From NCBI GenBank assembly GCA_025769875.1, contig JAGFNK010000065.1, positions 1-64,000 on the forward strand: 64,000 nucleotides of DNA, read 5' to 3'. The DNA is from Russula earlei. Lineage: Eukaryota > Basidiomycota > Agaricomycetes > Russulales > Russulaceae. The translations under genes were made by a program, and so were the position numbers. The notes under the pieces are model-generated. The model worked only from the letters and a program-made list of their open reading frames with translations, had not been told where the DNA came from and made no database searches. This document shows, piece by piece, positions 21,291 through 32,133 of the stretch. Positions within the stretch are counted from its first letter, which is position 1; the number at the start of each line of letters is the position of its first letter.

Positions 21291-21669
21291 AGGATGAGGC
21301 GGCCGCGGCCGACGACCGGGCGAGGGATGAGTGAGGACCGACGTCCGTACGGTACGTACCCTGACAGAAGCATCCATCCTCGCGAGGATCGGCCTGGGGA
21401 CCGGTACCTGTCACAGTCGTGGCCTTCTGGCTGCTTTCGTTATGGGACGGTTGGGTGGATTCGGAGGAGTTTAGGCCCGCAAGGAGTTCGTCCAGCCCGC
21501 GCACTGCGGCGCTGCGGGGAGGGTCGGGTGCGGCCGCCTTTCCCTTCCCCTTCCCCCTCCCCTTCCCCTTCCCCTTTTCCGGTTTTGCTGGTTGCGATGG
21601 GCTGGGCCGAATACGGTCGGACGGAAGGGATCCGTGGGAGGCCCAAGGTGTTCCACGACGCGGTGGCAT
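20564..21669 (-). CDS. RQT4: RQT4 / TRIP4 (ASC-1)-like C2HC5 zinc-finger protein
   Basis: Two exons, 21669-21360 and 21249-20564, join in phase to give 331 aa. The join creates the zinc-finger start CFCQARVHALSEH. It continues CTACGLVLC and HRVCPHC, the cysteine pattern of the C2HC5 finger of TRIP4 and yeast Rqt4. Proteins of this family belong to the ASC-1/RQT complex that splits collided ribosomes. A Gly/Lys-rich low-complexity stretch precedes the finger and Pro and Gln runs follow it. An in-frame ATG at 21738 would add 23 residues; 21669 was chosen because MPPRRG is a plausible start and upstream codons look like leader. A damaged duplicate lies at 14797-15480. Confidence 0.75.
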
Positions 21670-22185
21670 CGTTCCTACCTGGGAGTTGTTTCGAACGTGG
21701 ACATGTAACCCCGTGAGATGGTGACACGTGGGGCACAAATCAGTAGCAAGTGAAGATGGCGTCGCGGTTGGCTATCTAAAGTGAACAAAGAATATATGCT
21801 GCACAGGACTACTGTAAAGCCGTAAGGGTAGACAGTTCTTCTTGAAGGTCCCATTGCGAACCCTTACCACCTTTTCCTCCGCAGTCAATAAATCATGATG
21901 CAAAAGTACACTTTATGCTACGCAGAAAAGCAATCAGATATCATATCCTTGATAATTATGCAGTCCACGTCCAAACTTGCAATATGGCAGTCTCACTTGA
22001 TGACTGTGGCCAATGGGTACACCTTCGACCAGTGCGACCAAGTCACGCTATGCGCGTGCAGAAACTGCAACCAGCGCAGCCGTGAGTGGTGGCGAGTCCA
22101 AGGAGGCTGGGGGCGATGGGTACGGCAGCGACACAGGGAAGTCACCGTTTTGTGACGGGGTCGAACTGATCGATCGGTAGTGCGA

Positions 22186-22905
22186 CCCTGGCACCTTCCG
22201 CGAAGTTTGTGATAAGGTGTATTGGTGCCGTCCTTGTTCCGGGGAAAGGAATGGGGTTAGCGTGATGAGAGCCCTCTCATTCGCGACAGCGGGTACCATT
22301 CAGTACCCTCTGGGCGTTACCTGCGTCAGCAGCCGAATGTGTGTGTGCTCGGAGTCAAGCTCCCGCCTTATGGAGCGAGGCGGGGGTGATGATTTGCATG
22401 AGGCTTATTAGATGCGATCACAAATGTACCGATCAAGGCTCCACGTATGGTGCTGTGGAGTTGGACCGTTTTGCATGTTGAATGAATGATGGGTGGGGCG
22501 CGCCGGGGAATTCGGAATTGAAACCGCGGCTCAAACCCGGTTTCTGCTGTTCTTTCGATTTGGCGTTCACGATCAACGGCGCAGCGAAACATCGCCTTGG
22601 GGGTGGAGAGATAGGGTATGCGAGCAGAGACGAGCGGTAGCGGAGATGCAGTACATCCCGGCCATTTGTGGAAATGACACACGCATTTTCGGCCGGTCGT
22701 GGTGTTTTCACAAGGAGTCCGAAAAGAAGAGAAACGTGCGGAGGCGCAAGGCGGTTTTACGCGTTTGTCGCCCAAGGTGGGGTCTAGGGGCTAGGGCTGG
22801 TGGGAACCATCTGGCCTTTTCGGCTGGGACGGCGGGCTGTCAACACGAAACGAAGGTGTTGAGGAGACGGCCCCCAGAAGGTTCGGGGATATGTTGGTTG
22901 GTCAG
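22186..22905 (+). repeat. duplicated block Q, copy 2
   Basis: Direct-orientation copy of 19064-19800 with scattered substitutions. It sits upstream of the RQT4-like gene on the other side from block P'. No convincing gene inside. Confidence 0.8.
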
Positions 22906-23294
22906 AAAAAGGACAATCGACAGGAATTTCATCAATCTATCGTGAGTGCCGTGAACGTACAAGCGGCTCCACTCGATAGGGGTTCATCATTCATCTGGGA
23001 CAACGCTGCCTCGTTGACGAGCGAAACTGAGATGGAAAGAGAAAACGGAGGATCAAGAAAGTGAAATCACGGTCGGGTTTGTGGCGGAAATAAAGAGCTG
23101 TAGGGCGTAAAGTACGTTGTTCGTCGACATCCGGTGCCTCACCCGAGGGCACCGTCGAGAGGATGAGCTCCATCACGCTCCCTCCAACAAGCGGTGATAT
23201 TATCGCAGATAGCTGAATCACAGGTGGGACACAAGGAAGGAAGGACTCACACCAAGTTATCCAGGAAATAAGCATAGACATGTGGGACTACCAC
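22906..23294. other. intergenic, probable 3' UTR of the CUS2-like gene
   Basis: The stretch contains ORFs but none with recognisable features. It directly follows the stop of the minus-strand gene at 23295. Confidence 0.35.
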
Positions 23295-24795
23295 TCAGTC
23301 CCCTTCGGTAAGCAGCCAGTGGGCAAAGTCGTCCAATCGCTTCTTTTCACCCTCATCCCCTTCGACTTCCTCGAGGTCGTCTGCGACGCCACTACGCTTG
23401 AAACGTTGTTTTCCAATCCACAAAGACGCTTGAATCTTGCGTCCTGAAAAAAAGCGACCCTGCATTTTCTGCATGTCCGCGAAGGTCAAAACGGCGACAC
23501 AGAGTGAGACAAAAGTGACGTGCCAGAACGCACGCTTGTGCGGCAACAGGATCCCTGAACTTCACCGTTATGATACCATCTGGCTCTTTCTGTAGGAAGT
23601 TGGGTGGGAAAAGGATGATGGAGAAGGGAAGTATTGTCTCACGTCGTAAAGCACCACGTTGGTAACTTCTCCCAGTATCTCGCATTCCTCCCGAACGTCC
23701 TCCTTCAGATCCAAGAGTAAAGCAGGGTCTTCCCCTAGTTCCTTCAGAGTGAACATGTGCTTGAGTACGACAACTCGATTGTTCTTATTCGCAGAGATAT
23801 GGGTATCGTCCTCCGTGATAGCGGGGCCGAAATTATCTTCATCCACCCATTCTTCCAACTTCCTAGCGCGAGGTTGAGAGCTGGCCTAATGACAGGGTTA
23901 GAGAACATACTTTTGCATTCTCCCTAATCGTTTCGTCGTTCTCTTCTTGTCCATCACCTTCCTCGGCCTGGCTTCCCCTCCCGCATTATCGTGCTTGTGC
24001 CCGAATTCGGCGCGTTGCACACTCATTCGCGAGGAGGGATCACCAAGCCGAAGCTCTGCGTCGTCCAAAATGTTCATCGCGAGGTTGACCGAGTCTTCCT
24101 TGAAATATACGACGAGAGCCTCGCCACTGAATGTGCCGTCATCGCGTGCATACATCTTGACCTTGGGTTCCCCATCGTCATCCTCCTCGATAAGACCGCA
24201 CTTGCTGAATCGTTCGACGACCTCTTCGAACGTGGCATCAAAAGGGAGGCGCACGAAGACGGCCGTGTTCTTGGATTTACGCTCCGTCGGCGGCGCGTTG
24301 CCATTGCTCGCGGCCTTCGCCCCTTTCCCACGTTTGGTGGACGGTCCTGGCTGCGCGATCGATGGTGAGGTGTAATCCTCGGGTTCTTTGCGTTTCTTGT
24401 TTGCACGAGCGAGCACGGGAGCCGCCGGCATCTGTGAGGCATTGCGAGGTCAATGAGTAGGGAGGATCACTCGAGGCGGCAGACTCGCGCACCTCCTCAT
24501 CGACACCGGCCACCGAATAAGCGGCCTGCTGTTTCCTGACCAGGTCCTCGTCGACCTATAGCAGCGTGCGCACAGGTCCATCTCAATTGTTGCGCGGTTG
24601 GGGGGGGGGGGGCACACTGACCACGGGGATCCACACAGCCCTGGCGGGCTGGTACTCGAACTCGGCGTCGCCGTCCTCAAGGCGCCATCGGCCGCTCTGT
24701 GTGTCAAGATATACACGCGGATCATGCTCAAATGCGACTGCTAGCTCCTCAGCAGAGGCATCGGGTGCCGCGCGGGGCAAGGCGGTGGGTGCCAT
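23295..24795 (-). CDS. CUS2: U2 snRNP-associated splicing factor, Tat-SF1/CUS2 family
   Basis: It encodes a nuclear protein with two RRMs that assists U2 snRNP and SF3b during early spliceosome assembly. Exons 24795-24622, 24555-24493, 24431-23911, 23880-23643, 23589-23530 and 23468-23295 keep phase and give 409 aa. The N-terminus has the YLDTQSGRWRLEDG..FEYQP segment of the family. RRM1 contains TAVFVRLPFDATFEEV, and RRM2 contains NRVVVLKHMF, GIITVKFRDPVAAQAC and KMQGRFFSGRKIQASLW. KKRTTKRLGRMQ is the conserved basic linker. Intron 3 (23910-23881) would be only 30 nt, yet it is needed to avoid a stop and restore frame. Identity is firm; that one junction is not. Confidence 0.85.
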
Positions 24796-25562
24796 AGCCG
24801 ATAGTTAAAGCATAAGGGAGGAAAGGCGTGTTTGGCACCGCTTGGTGCCAATGCCTCTGGCGTTGAACTGCCGGCAAGCCTCACACACAGAACGGTGACG
24901 TCGCCGTCGCCGCTGCACAGTAAATTCTGAGGCAGTGTTAGTGCCAACGTCAGTGCCCGTCGGTGGCAACGACTAAACTAAGTCGTGATGATCTTCATGA
25001 TGCGAGCCCACGAGACACGCGGAAGCTGCGTGGACGTGGGGGAGGAACGTGTTTTTGCTGGCTGCGGAGCTGTGCGCTGCCCGACACAGCATAACACTAG
25101 GAACTCCCTGTCGGCTGTGGTGTGCCAACTGAACCTGCTCTGTCTCTTTTCAAAGAATGGGTAGCACTCCCGACTCGAAACGGGTATATTTTTCATCAAT
25201 GCGCCTCGGAGGACTCAAGCTGACTAGTAGCTGACCTCTTTTAAAATCAACGTCATGGTGCTGGCTCACGAGCGAGCCTGATCATCCGGATCTTCGTCTC
25301 TCATCTCTGTCACGGCCCACGTAAGTGCCATTGTTCTGTTTTTGTGATCCTTGGGTTGTCCTTAAGCGGTGTACTTGCCTCTCAACGTGTTCCGCCACAG
25401 CTATCATCTATGCGTGTAACACGAGGTGGTGCATCTCTCCCTTCATAAAAGGGCTCCCCACATCCCCGCTCTTTCCTCATCCTGGCCTCTTTCAAGTGTC
25501 GTTTTCTGTGTTATTATCTATTCGTATGCAATTTTCCCTCAAACATTCCAAGCGTTGTAATA
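24796..25562. other. intergenic, no gene seen
   Basis: Upstream region of the CUS2-like gene. No supported ORF. Confidence 0.4.
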
Positions 25563-26330
25563 ATGGTACGTTCAGTCGCTTCACATCCTCTTATTGCATC
25601 CTCACGTCTGAATGCAGTCTCCTCCATCTATGCCCGCACGCTCTCGCTCGCCTCCCCCTCTTCCGCACGCAGGTGCGCTTCCAGCCAGGCCCTCCGCCCC
25701 ACAACCGTAGGTGCTATCAGACGAGCTCATGTGGATAACATAGCTTACAAAGATGCCCATAGCTCCCTCTCATCCTCTCAATCGCCTCCACGCGCTTCCT
25801 CCTCTTCTGCAAGCAAACGAAAGCAACTGGCAACACATCGTCCCTTATGTCGGTTTTCGCCCTCCTGGTGTACCTTTCATTCTTGTTCGTGCTCGGCGGT
25901 TTGAGCGATTCGCTCGTGACTGCCCTTGGCGTTCGGACACTGCACCAAGATCACCCCGCCCTCGTTGGGCCCTGGACGGCCCGCCCCAATTGTCATAACC
26001 CAAATACTTGTTTGTTGCATGTCCCCCATCGGCTTCCGATTCCACGATGGTTGTTCCACAGGTCCTGGGATTGTCGTGAGTATTGTTTCTACTAGAGTGC
26101 TGGACTAGAATCTCATATGTGTCGCCCTATGTCCACAGCGTTGATGATCACCTTCGCGAGTCTATGCTTCACAGCCCAGGTTTGGCTGTTATATATGCAT
26201 GTGTGAACCATGGCCTATTCAGGTTGTCGGTGGTCTTGCCGTCGCCATAATTTTCTCGGTGGCGTTGAGATGCCCGAGGACTTCCTCCCCCTTCACACCG
26301 TGAACTGGCTAATATTTATGGATCGTATTT
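25563..26330 (+). CDS. possible small spliced gene (unidentified)
   Basis: From 25563 an ORF starts with an Arg/Ser/Ala-rich, acid-poor sequence (MVRSVASHPLIASSRLNAVS) that resembles a mitochondrial targeting peptide. Further on, plausible splice sites (GTGAGT at 26077, CACAG at about 26140, CCAG|GT at 26178 and TTCAG at 26220) frame a final hydrophobic segment VVGGLAVAIIFSVAL with a stop at about 26309. I could not assemble a single convincing frame, and no family is recognised. It may be a short membrane protein of the mitochondrion, or chance. Confidence 0.25.
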
Positions 26331-26334
26331 ATAG

Positions 26335-26503
26335 TACGGTATAACCCCCTAGTCATCTTATCAACGCGAGACCGCCTTGCTACTTTCCTACTGCTATCTT
26401 CGATTTACTCTTATCACCATATCATCATTACTTTACTTGCTACGATATAACCTGGTCATGTTATCAGCGCAGAGCCGCCATACTACTCCACTGTCTTCGG
26501 TAG
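26335..26503 (+). repeat. imperfect direct repeat of about 65 bp
   Basis: The segments at about 26335-26401 (ACGGTATAACCCCCTAGTCAT...) and 26440-26503 (ACGATATAACCTGGTCATGT...) share TATAACC..GTCAT.TTATCA.CGC.GAG.CCGCC and a CTGTCTTCG-like end. Origin unknown. Confidence 0.5.
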
Positions 26504-26920
26504 AACGGATTTATTCTTGTTTTCGTGAATGCCTTACTTGCATGTATGTCTCATGTGTCTTATACCCACGTCACACGCATATTGGTTGCATAGCCCCGGT
26601 TTGCCTCTGGAAGCCATGTAGCCTCGCCCCGTGAAAACCCAGCGCTACTCATCAACATCACAAGATCACTCAGTGCTCTGCACTCGTTGCGAGGATAGAC
26701 CGCTTCTCAGGAAATTTTGAGGATAAATCTGCCGCGGACCTTGCGCAATTACGCATTGGCAGGCCACTAACACACACGCGGGGGGGGAAGCTATGTGAAC
26801 TCTTGCCAACGTGTAGGACACGCTCACTTCGCAAGTCTACGGCGGCACATAGGCGCGCGGCGGTACGTCACGTCACGTCCGTCTATGTGGGAGCCCCTTC
26901 TACGCAACGCACACGCCGAG
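26504..26920. other. intergenic, no gene seen
   Basis: No supported gene; 3' flank of the complex I subunit gene that lies on the minus strand. Confidence 0.4.
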
Positions 26921-27758
26921 CTACTTGACCAGGATCATGGGGAAGTACGAATTCGGATCGTGCGGTGCGTCCGGCGCACGTTCGGGAACCCAGCGCTTGA
27001 AGGGCGTCGGTGGGGTCGGCGGAAGCGACGACGCGGAATACGCCTTCCGCGCCGCGCCGATGGCGCCTATCGCTTCCGAGAGGTCCAGCCGCTGCGGGGG
27101 CTTGGCAGGTACGGAGGCGGCGTCGGGTCCATGCGGGGCGGGCGCGGAAAGCCTACACGGGGGATGAGTCACACAAGGCGCGGGGCGCGAAGCGATCAGT
27201 CAGTCAATCAGTCAGCCAGGCAGTCAACGAAGATGCGCCAAGCGCCCGTATGTATCGAGACGACTGACTCAGGGACGACGTCACCCGAGTGCTGGATCAG
27301 GAGAGCGGACAGCTCCGACTGGGTGACGACGGAGAGCTGTGGATAGGCGCGGCGAACGTCCCGTTTCCAGTACGGGTTTTGCGCCGGATCGGAGGCTGCG
27401 AGCGAAAAACAAAAAACAAAAACGGGGGTGGATTGTCCGAGTTCAGATTTTGAAGGACGGTGGAAGAAGGAACGACGAAGAAAAGAAAACCGACCTTTGG
27501 TGGCAGGGGTGGAATACTTTTCCGGTCGAGAACCGGGAGGAGGCTGTCGATTCACGGCCGGGAGGGGGAGGCCACTGGATATGGCTGGGTCGACTGCGAC
27601 CGCATCACCTATAACATTAAAGCGAAGTAGACGTCAGCGACGACGAACGATGCGAAAAGCGCACAGCTATGCAAGATTGACGCCTCACGAAATTTCTTCC
27701 AGAAACCTTTCGGGTTGAGATGATATAATGTGTGGTCGGCGGCCTTTCTGGTCGCCAT
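26921..27758 (-). CDS. mitochondrial complex I accessory subunit (about 21 kDa class)
   Basis: Exons 27758-27689, 27608-27495, 27395-27269 and 27152-26921 keep phase and give 180 aa. The protein reads GFWKKFRDAVAVDPAISSGLP near the N-terminus, then GSRPEKYSTPATKASDPAQNPYWKRDVRRAYPQLSVVTQ. This is the conserved core I recall for the fungal 21-kDa subunit of NADH:ubiquinone oxidoreductase. It would sit in the inner membrane complex and support assembly or stability rather than catalysis. The third intron was placed at GTCAGT (27268) because the nearer GTGACG donor breaks the frame. The exact subunit name needs a search; the family call rests on memory of the core motif. Confidence 0.6.
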
Positions 27759-29459
27759 CGTGGCTCTCAAGTCGAGTCGCGCGTCACGGTTGTGTTTGCG
27801 TTTTGGCTGACTAATCATGGAATTGATGGGCCGAAGCCCGATGGTGATATTATGTCGTTGTCCGAGTCGGTGTGGGCGTGGGCATTGAAATAAATGGGGC
27901 AGTACTGTATACTTGGATAAAAGTATATACGACGGTGAGACGGGTGATGCTCTCCAAGGGCCCTTATGAGGATGATGATTGGACTGGGAGGACTGCACAC
28001 ACGTCCCGTGCTCCATGTCATTGTGAGGATGAGTACTCTACATACTCGCCCTCATGCTCATGTGTCGCAAAAGCCTTCCATGACAAACACGCCCCAGTTC
28101 CTGATCATGCTCCGAAAGACTCATCCTAGTGGGAAAATGTCGGATGTCAAGTCCAGCGACTCTTTAAAACGCTGCCAATTCTAGCCTGTACCGGCTATAC
28201 CGCTTAATGGTGGCGGTAGCGACACGAGAGAGGGTGCTTGCTCATAAGGACAAGAGCTGCTGTCAGGAGACATCGCATCGTGTCCTTGGCTTACTGACGC
28301 ATCTGGAGCCGTTGATGCTTTGCTCCCAATAACCCTGCCTTTGACCGTCTTTGGAAACGATGAGCATCCGTCGACTTGGTCTTTGAGTGTTACAGAGGTC
28401 GTGAGCCCAGAATCCGAACGACAGTTCGTCACGGTTAATATGAGAATCAAACAGAACGCCCAGTCACTATCCCCATAATAAGGTGCAACCGCGAGGATGA
28501 CAGACCGCATTTGTGGGGTATTCGGGTGAAAGTGGGGTCGTCACAGGATCTTAGCGGAGCTACGAGTTGCCATATGTCCAATGGGACTTGCAAAGGCTGT
28601 TTAAATGAATGAAGACTAGTGCGAGGTTATTGTGGTCCTCGGGTATGATACGGCAGCGTCGTGGAATCTCGGATGAACCAGTGGATGCGAGCATAGTGAG
28701 CTGCCGGACGACCTCGACTCGCCGACCTCTGCATGCATTCAGCCCCCGAACGACGAGGCGGCGGCCAATCGCAGTACAACGGGCAGTAACCCATAAAGGG
28801 GAGTACACGATAACACGCGCTCGCAAATGGACGACGGAGCGGATGATTCCCGTAAAGATACGAACGTGTCGCTTTTAGTGACGAGCGGGGGGTCGCTTAC
28901 GGGGTAAGTCTGGCGAGGGATAAAACAGATGTAGGGAAGGGATTCCTCATCGCTGATCATAAAGCATCACAGTCCGGTTATCCATCCATGCCACTGATGC
29001 AGAAGGCGCTCACCGTGAAAGAAAGTAGACGCGGTGCCGTGGTCCCCCGAGTGTTGACGTAATGGCGTGGCTGACTGAGACGTGAGGATCCAACACACCC
29101 GGCTTGGATGTGGGCCACGGATGCTTATCGCTTTGAAGGTCTGTTGAAAGAGGAAACTCCATGGCTCGCTCTCAAGTCGTGGATCCCGTGGGGTCGTCGA
29201 CATCACGTGTTGTCGCTCAGCGGGCGCCTGAGGTCAATCGCGTCATCCGTGTCGGGGATGACCGATTGCAAGGTTTTGACGCCATTTTGCACAAGCAACG
29301 ACAACTCGCTCGCATCGCTCACCGACACCATGCCTACTATAAAGTTATTTCCCTCCGAAGACAAACCGGTTACGTCAAGTCTGTCTCGCCAACTACAAAA
29401 GCCGTCCTTGTTTGACATACATACCCCTCACTCATCTCGTTCATCCCTCGCCGACTCTC
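27759..29459. other. intergenic with possible unidentified minus-strand coding pieces
   Basis: Minus-strand ORFs at 29418-29203, 29206-28967, 28960-28739, 28826-28560 and 28510-28181 are arranged like exons of one gene. The last includes a hydrophobic stretch (AFCLILILTVTN). I could not join them with consistent phase or recognise a family. The region also contains the promoter of the UPF0643 gene. It may hold a degraded gene or none. Confidence 0.25.
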
Positions 29460-30385
29460 ATGGATACCCTCAACGTCTCATACCCCCCGCCCTCGTCGGA
29501 TTCTGGCGAATCTTCCTCATCTAATTCTTCGTCCCACTCTAGTAATGCGACCTCTCCCGACTCGAGTTTGCTCTCCACTCCAGCTTCGAGCGTCTTCGAC
29601 CTTCCCAAGCTTTCACGCAACCCTCATGAGCTACCCGTTTTCGGCACAGAGACGCTCACAAATCCGGGCCAACCCATCCTCTACCTGCCTCCCATCCTCT
29701 CCTCTCTTCCACACACTTATGGGGAATCCAAGATAACCGCTTCAACGGCAGGCCGCCTCCCCAAGGCAACTGAGGCCCATCTACCGTACATTGATGCCGC
29801 GTCCCTTTCACTGCATAAAGCACTCCACAATTTCACTCCAGTCACGGAGAAGTACGCCAGCACTTCATACGCGGAGGCGTTCAACTGGGACGAGCTCGAT
29901 TTGCCCGAGGATGATGAGCATGACTGGTACTGCGTAGCATTCAGAAGTCTTCGTAAGCCAGACAGCGAGAGCGGCGGTACGTCCACGCTGCTCAAAGAAA
30001 ATCTGATGACTCGTCCTAATCATCCTTCAGCGCTTTACGAAGCCGATAGAGCTGCTCACGAAGAGGCCGTTCAGAATGGCGGGGTATGTCTTTGTCGCGT
30101 TTCACACTCGCACCTCGCCCGTGCTGACGTGCTTGTCTTTCCAAGCTTCTCATGTACTGGTATGGAATTCCCGATCCAGAGACGGGCCTCAATCTAGCTA
30201 CCTGCATTTGGCAATCTCGTGCCCATGCAGTAGCGGCCAACTCGCGTCCACATCACGTACAGGCTATGCGCCTCGCCGCAGCGTCCTACCATTCATACGA
30301 GCTTGAACGCTGGACGCTCCGCAAGACAGCCGGTTCGATTCGTCTAGAAGTCCTACCATACGATAGAAGCACCGCAGGGCAGTAA
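29460..30385 (+). CDS. UPF0643 family protein, function unknown
   Basis: Exons 29460-29976, 30031-30083 and 30146-30385 join in phase to give 269 aa. After a Ser-rich N-terminus comes LPYIDAASLSLHKAL, then YAEAFNWDELDLPEDDEHDWYCVAF and LYEADRAAHEEAVQNGGLLMYWYGIPDPETGLNLATCIWQSR. The end is ELERWTLRKTAGSIRLEVLPY. This pattern matches the fungal UPF0643 family. No enzymatic role is established for the family to my knowledge. The first intron (54 nt) is a multiple of three with no stop, so a retained form would also be translatable. The start is the first ATG of the open frame that follows an upstream run of Pro/Ser-coding leader. Confidence 0.75.
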
Positions 30386-30880
30386 CTGCGGTGCGTGGGC
30401 GGGATTATTTATCTGTTTGTTATGTTCGCAATGCTGTCGCACGCATTCCCATTGTCGTCTTGTCTACATTGTAATCAATGCACCTTTACAGTAATTCTTT
30501 ATCTCTTTAAGCCGTCCGCATTTGAAAATGGAAAATCACTTGAGAATCTCGACCGTGAGGTGTAAAGCGAGCGATCTCAATGGAGGCGGAAAGGCCACAA
30601 CGCACAAACACCGACATCATTCACTTCCGAACGCCGCCTCGACCCCGACCCGACATGCCTTCTTTGCTCAAAGCCTCACGCCGCCGACCCTCGCGCTCTC
30701 CCGTACGATCCGATTCGAACGGTATAATGTTCCCACCCATTTGTCAGGAACGCTTGCAAGCCCCCTCCGTCGACCATACTGTTCTATTGTTTCTTTGCAT
30801 AGATATATGGAGTGACAGACATATGCTGGTGGTTGAGGCCATTGTCATGTCATCTCCCTGTCTCCTCTCACTACACTACT
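30386..30880. other. intergenic, possible truncated ORF
   Basis: An ATG at 30580 begins an Arg/Pro-rich frame (MEAERPQRTNTDIIHF) that resembles a real N-terminus but soon runs into the CpG-poor block. It could be a gene start cut by an insertion, or chance. Confidence 0.25.
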
Positions 30881-31700
30881 GAGAGCACAAAGCTATCTTC
30901 AACACTAAACATTTATCTTATCAACTAAACTGGGCTTACCACTGTTGCCAGACAACATAACCATTGATGTTCGTACCTCACATGTCCCCAGCCCAAATAC
31001 CACCTAATGTCTGATCAGGTTTCTCAACTGGAATATTATTGATGTAATTTGTGATTGTACTTTGTTGATGTTAGCTTGTTTGCAAGTAAACTTTCCAACC
31101 CATCAAGGTAGGGAACATGTAGTCATACTGCTTCTGAACAATTGCCATGATTAATGCCATGATGGTAGTGCAGTGTCATATTTCATCTTAGTTCTTTGTG
31201 CTTTTGTTGCTTTCTCAATCTCACATTTCTGATCTTGACTCCCATTCATCCTTACTCTTCTGTGTACTCTCCTATATTTACTTGGCTACCTCTTGTTGAG
31301 GCTCCAAAGGGCCTTAAGGTGTTTGTTGGGTATCACCTATGGACATACCCTTCCTATGCAGATATGCTTGAGCAAGCAGCATGAAAGGAGTATTAAGTCC
31401 TTCAAGAGTATGTCAAGAGATGAGAGGGGCTCTGCAGGCAAAGGAAGGAGTAGCCCTCTGAAGTAGAACCATGGGATGATATTCAAGCTATCATATAAAC
31501 TCAGGTCATATGGTACTTTGGTTGTTTCTCACCATGTCACCACCACAAACTGGAAGTGACAAATAAAGATGCCACTCATACTGTACCGATTTTGCACGAC
31601 AATGATAAAAATAAGACATGTGAATGCCCTCTTCTTTCAAAACAACCCAAGCCATACCCTTCCCATCCCATTTATTCCTCGTTGACATGGCGGCTAACTC
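30880..31700. repeat. CpG-depleted repeat relic
   Basis: The sequence is AT- and TG/CA-rich, with almost no CpG, between CpG-rich flanks. It has no coding potential. Composition matches the decayed transposons at 8.2-12 kb. Ends and family are not resolved. Confidence 0.55.
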
Positions 31701-32133
31701 AGGTCCTGGATATTAGTGAAAGGTGCAAGCACTGGCAGGAGCAGCTGTTCGAGTCAACTTCGACCTCCAATTGTTTATGGTACAAGTTTCCCACCGATTC
31801 CATGTCTGAAATTCCAGAAATCCTTGCCTCATGAGCCTCTTCCTCGTGCCAAATCGACAACTTTCTGTGCCCACTCGGACCCTGCGGCCTGATTGTCTAT
31901 GCCACACTGATGGGAAAGGTGTATGCGCGCGTCATCCAGCAACCCGATGATGCTACCATCAAACACTCTCGATACTTCCAAGAACCTCAGGGTTACGTGT
32001 CCCAGCGTCCCACGAGATCCAGTCAAAATCAGGGTCAGGATGTAGACGCCCTGACGGCGGCGGCGTTACCGGGAGTTGCATATCAGCACCAGTCTTGTGT
32101 CTTTTGTGGATGATAAGTGACGATTCTGTATCG
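31701..32133. other. intergenic, no gene seen
   Basis: CpG content returns to normal here. No supported gene. Confidence 0.35.

Noticed and set aside
20730..21377. Long minus-strand ORF rich in Arg and Ser
   Set aside because: It overlaps the RQT4-like exons in another frame and is a composition shadow of GC-rich codons.
25563..26330. Cytochrome c oxidase small subunit (COX8-like)
   Set aside because: A targeting-peptide-like start followed by RRAHVDN suggested it, but the expected PF..N...F membrane segment could not be found in any frame.
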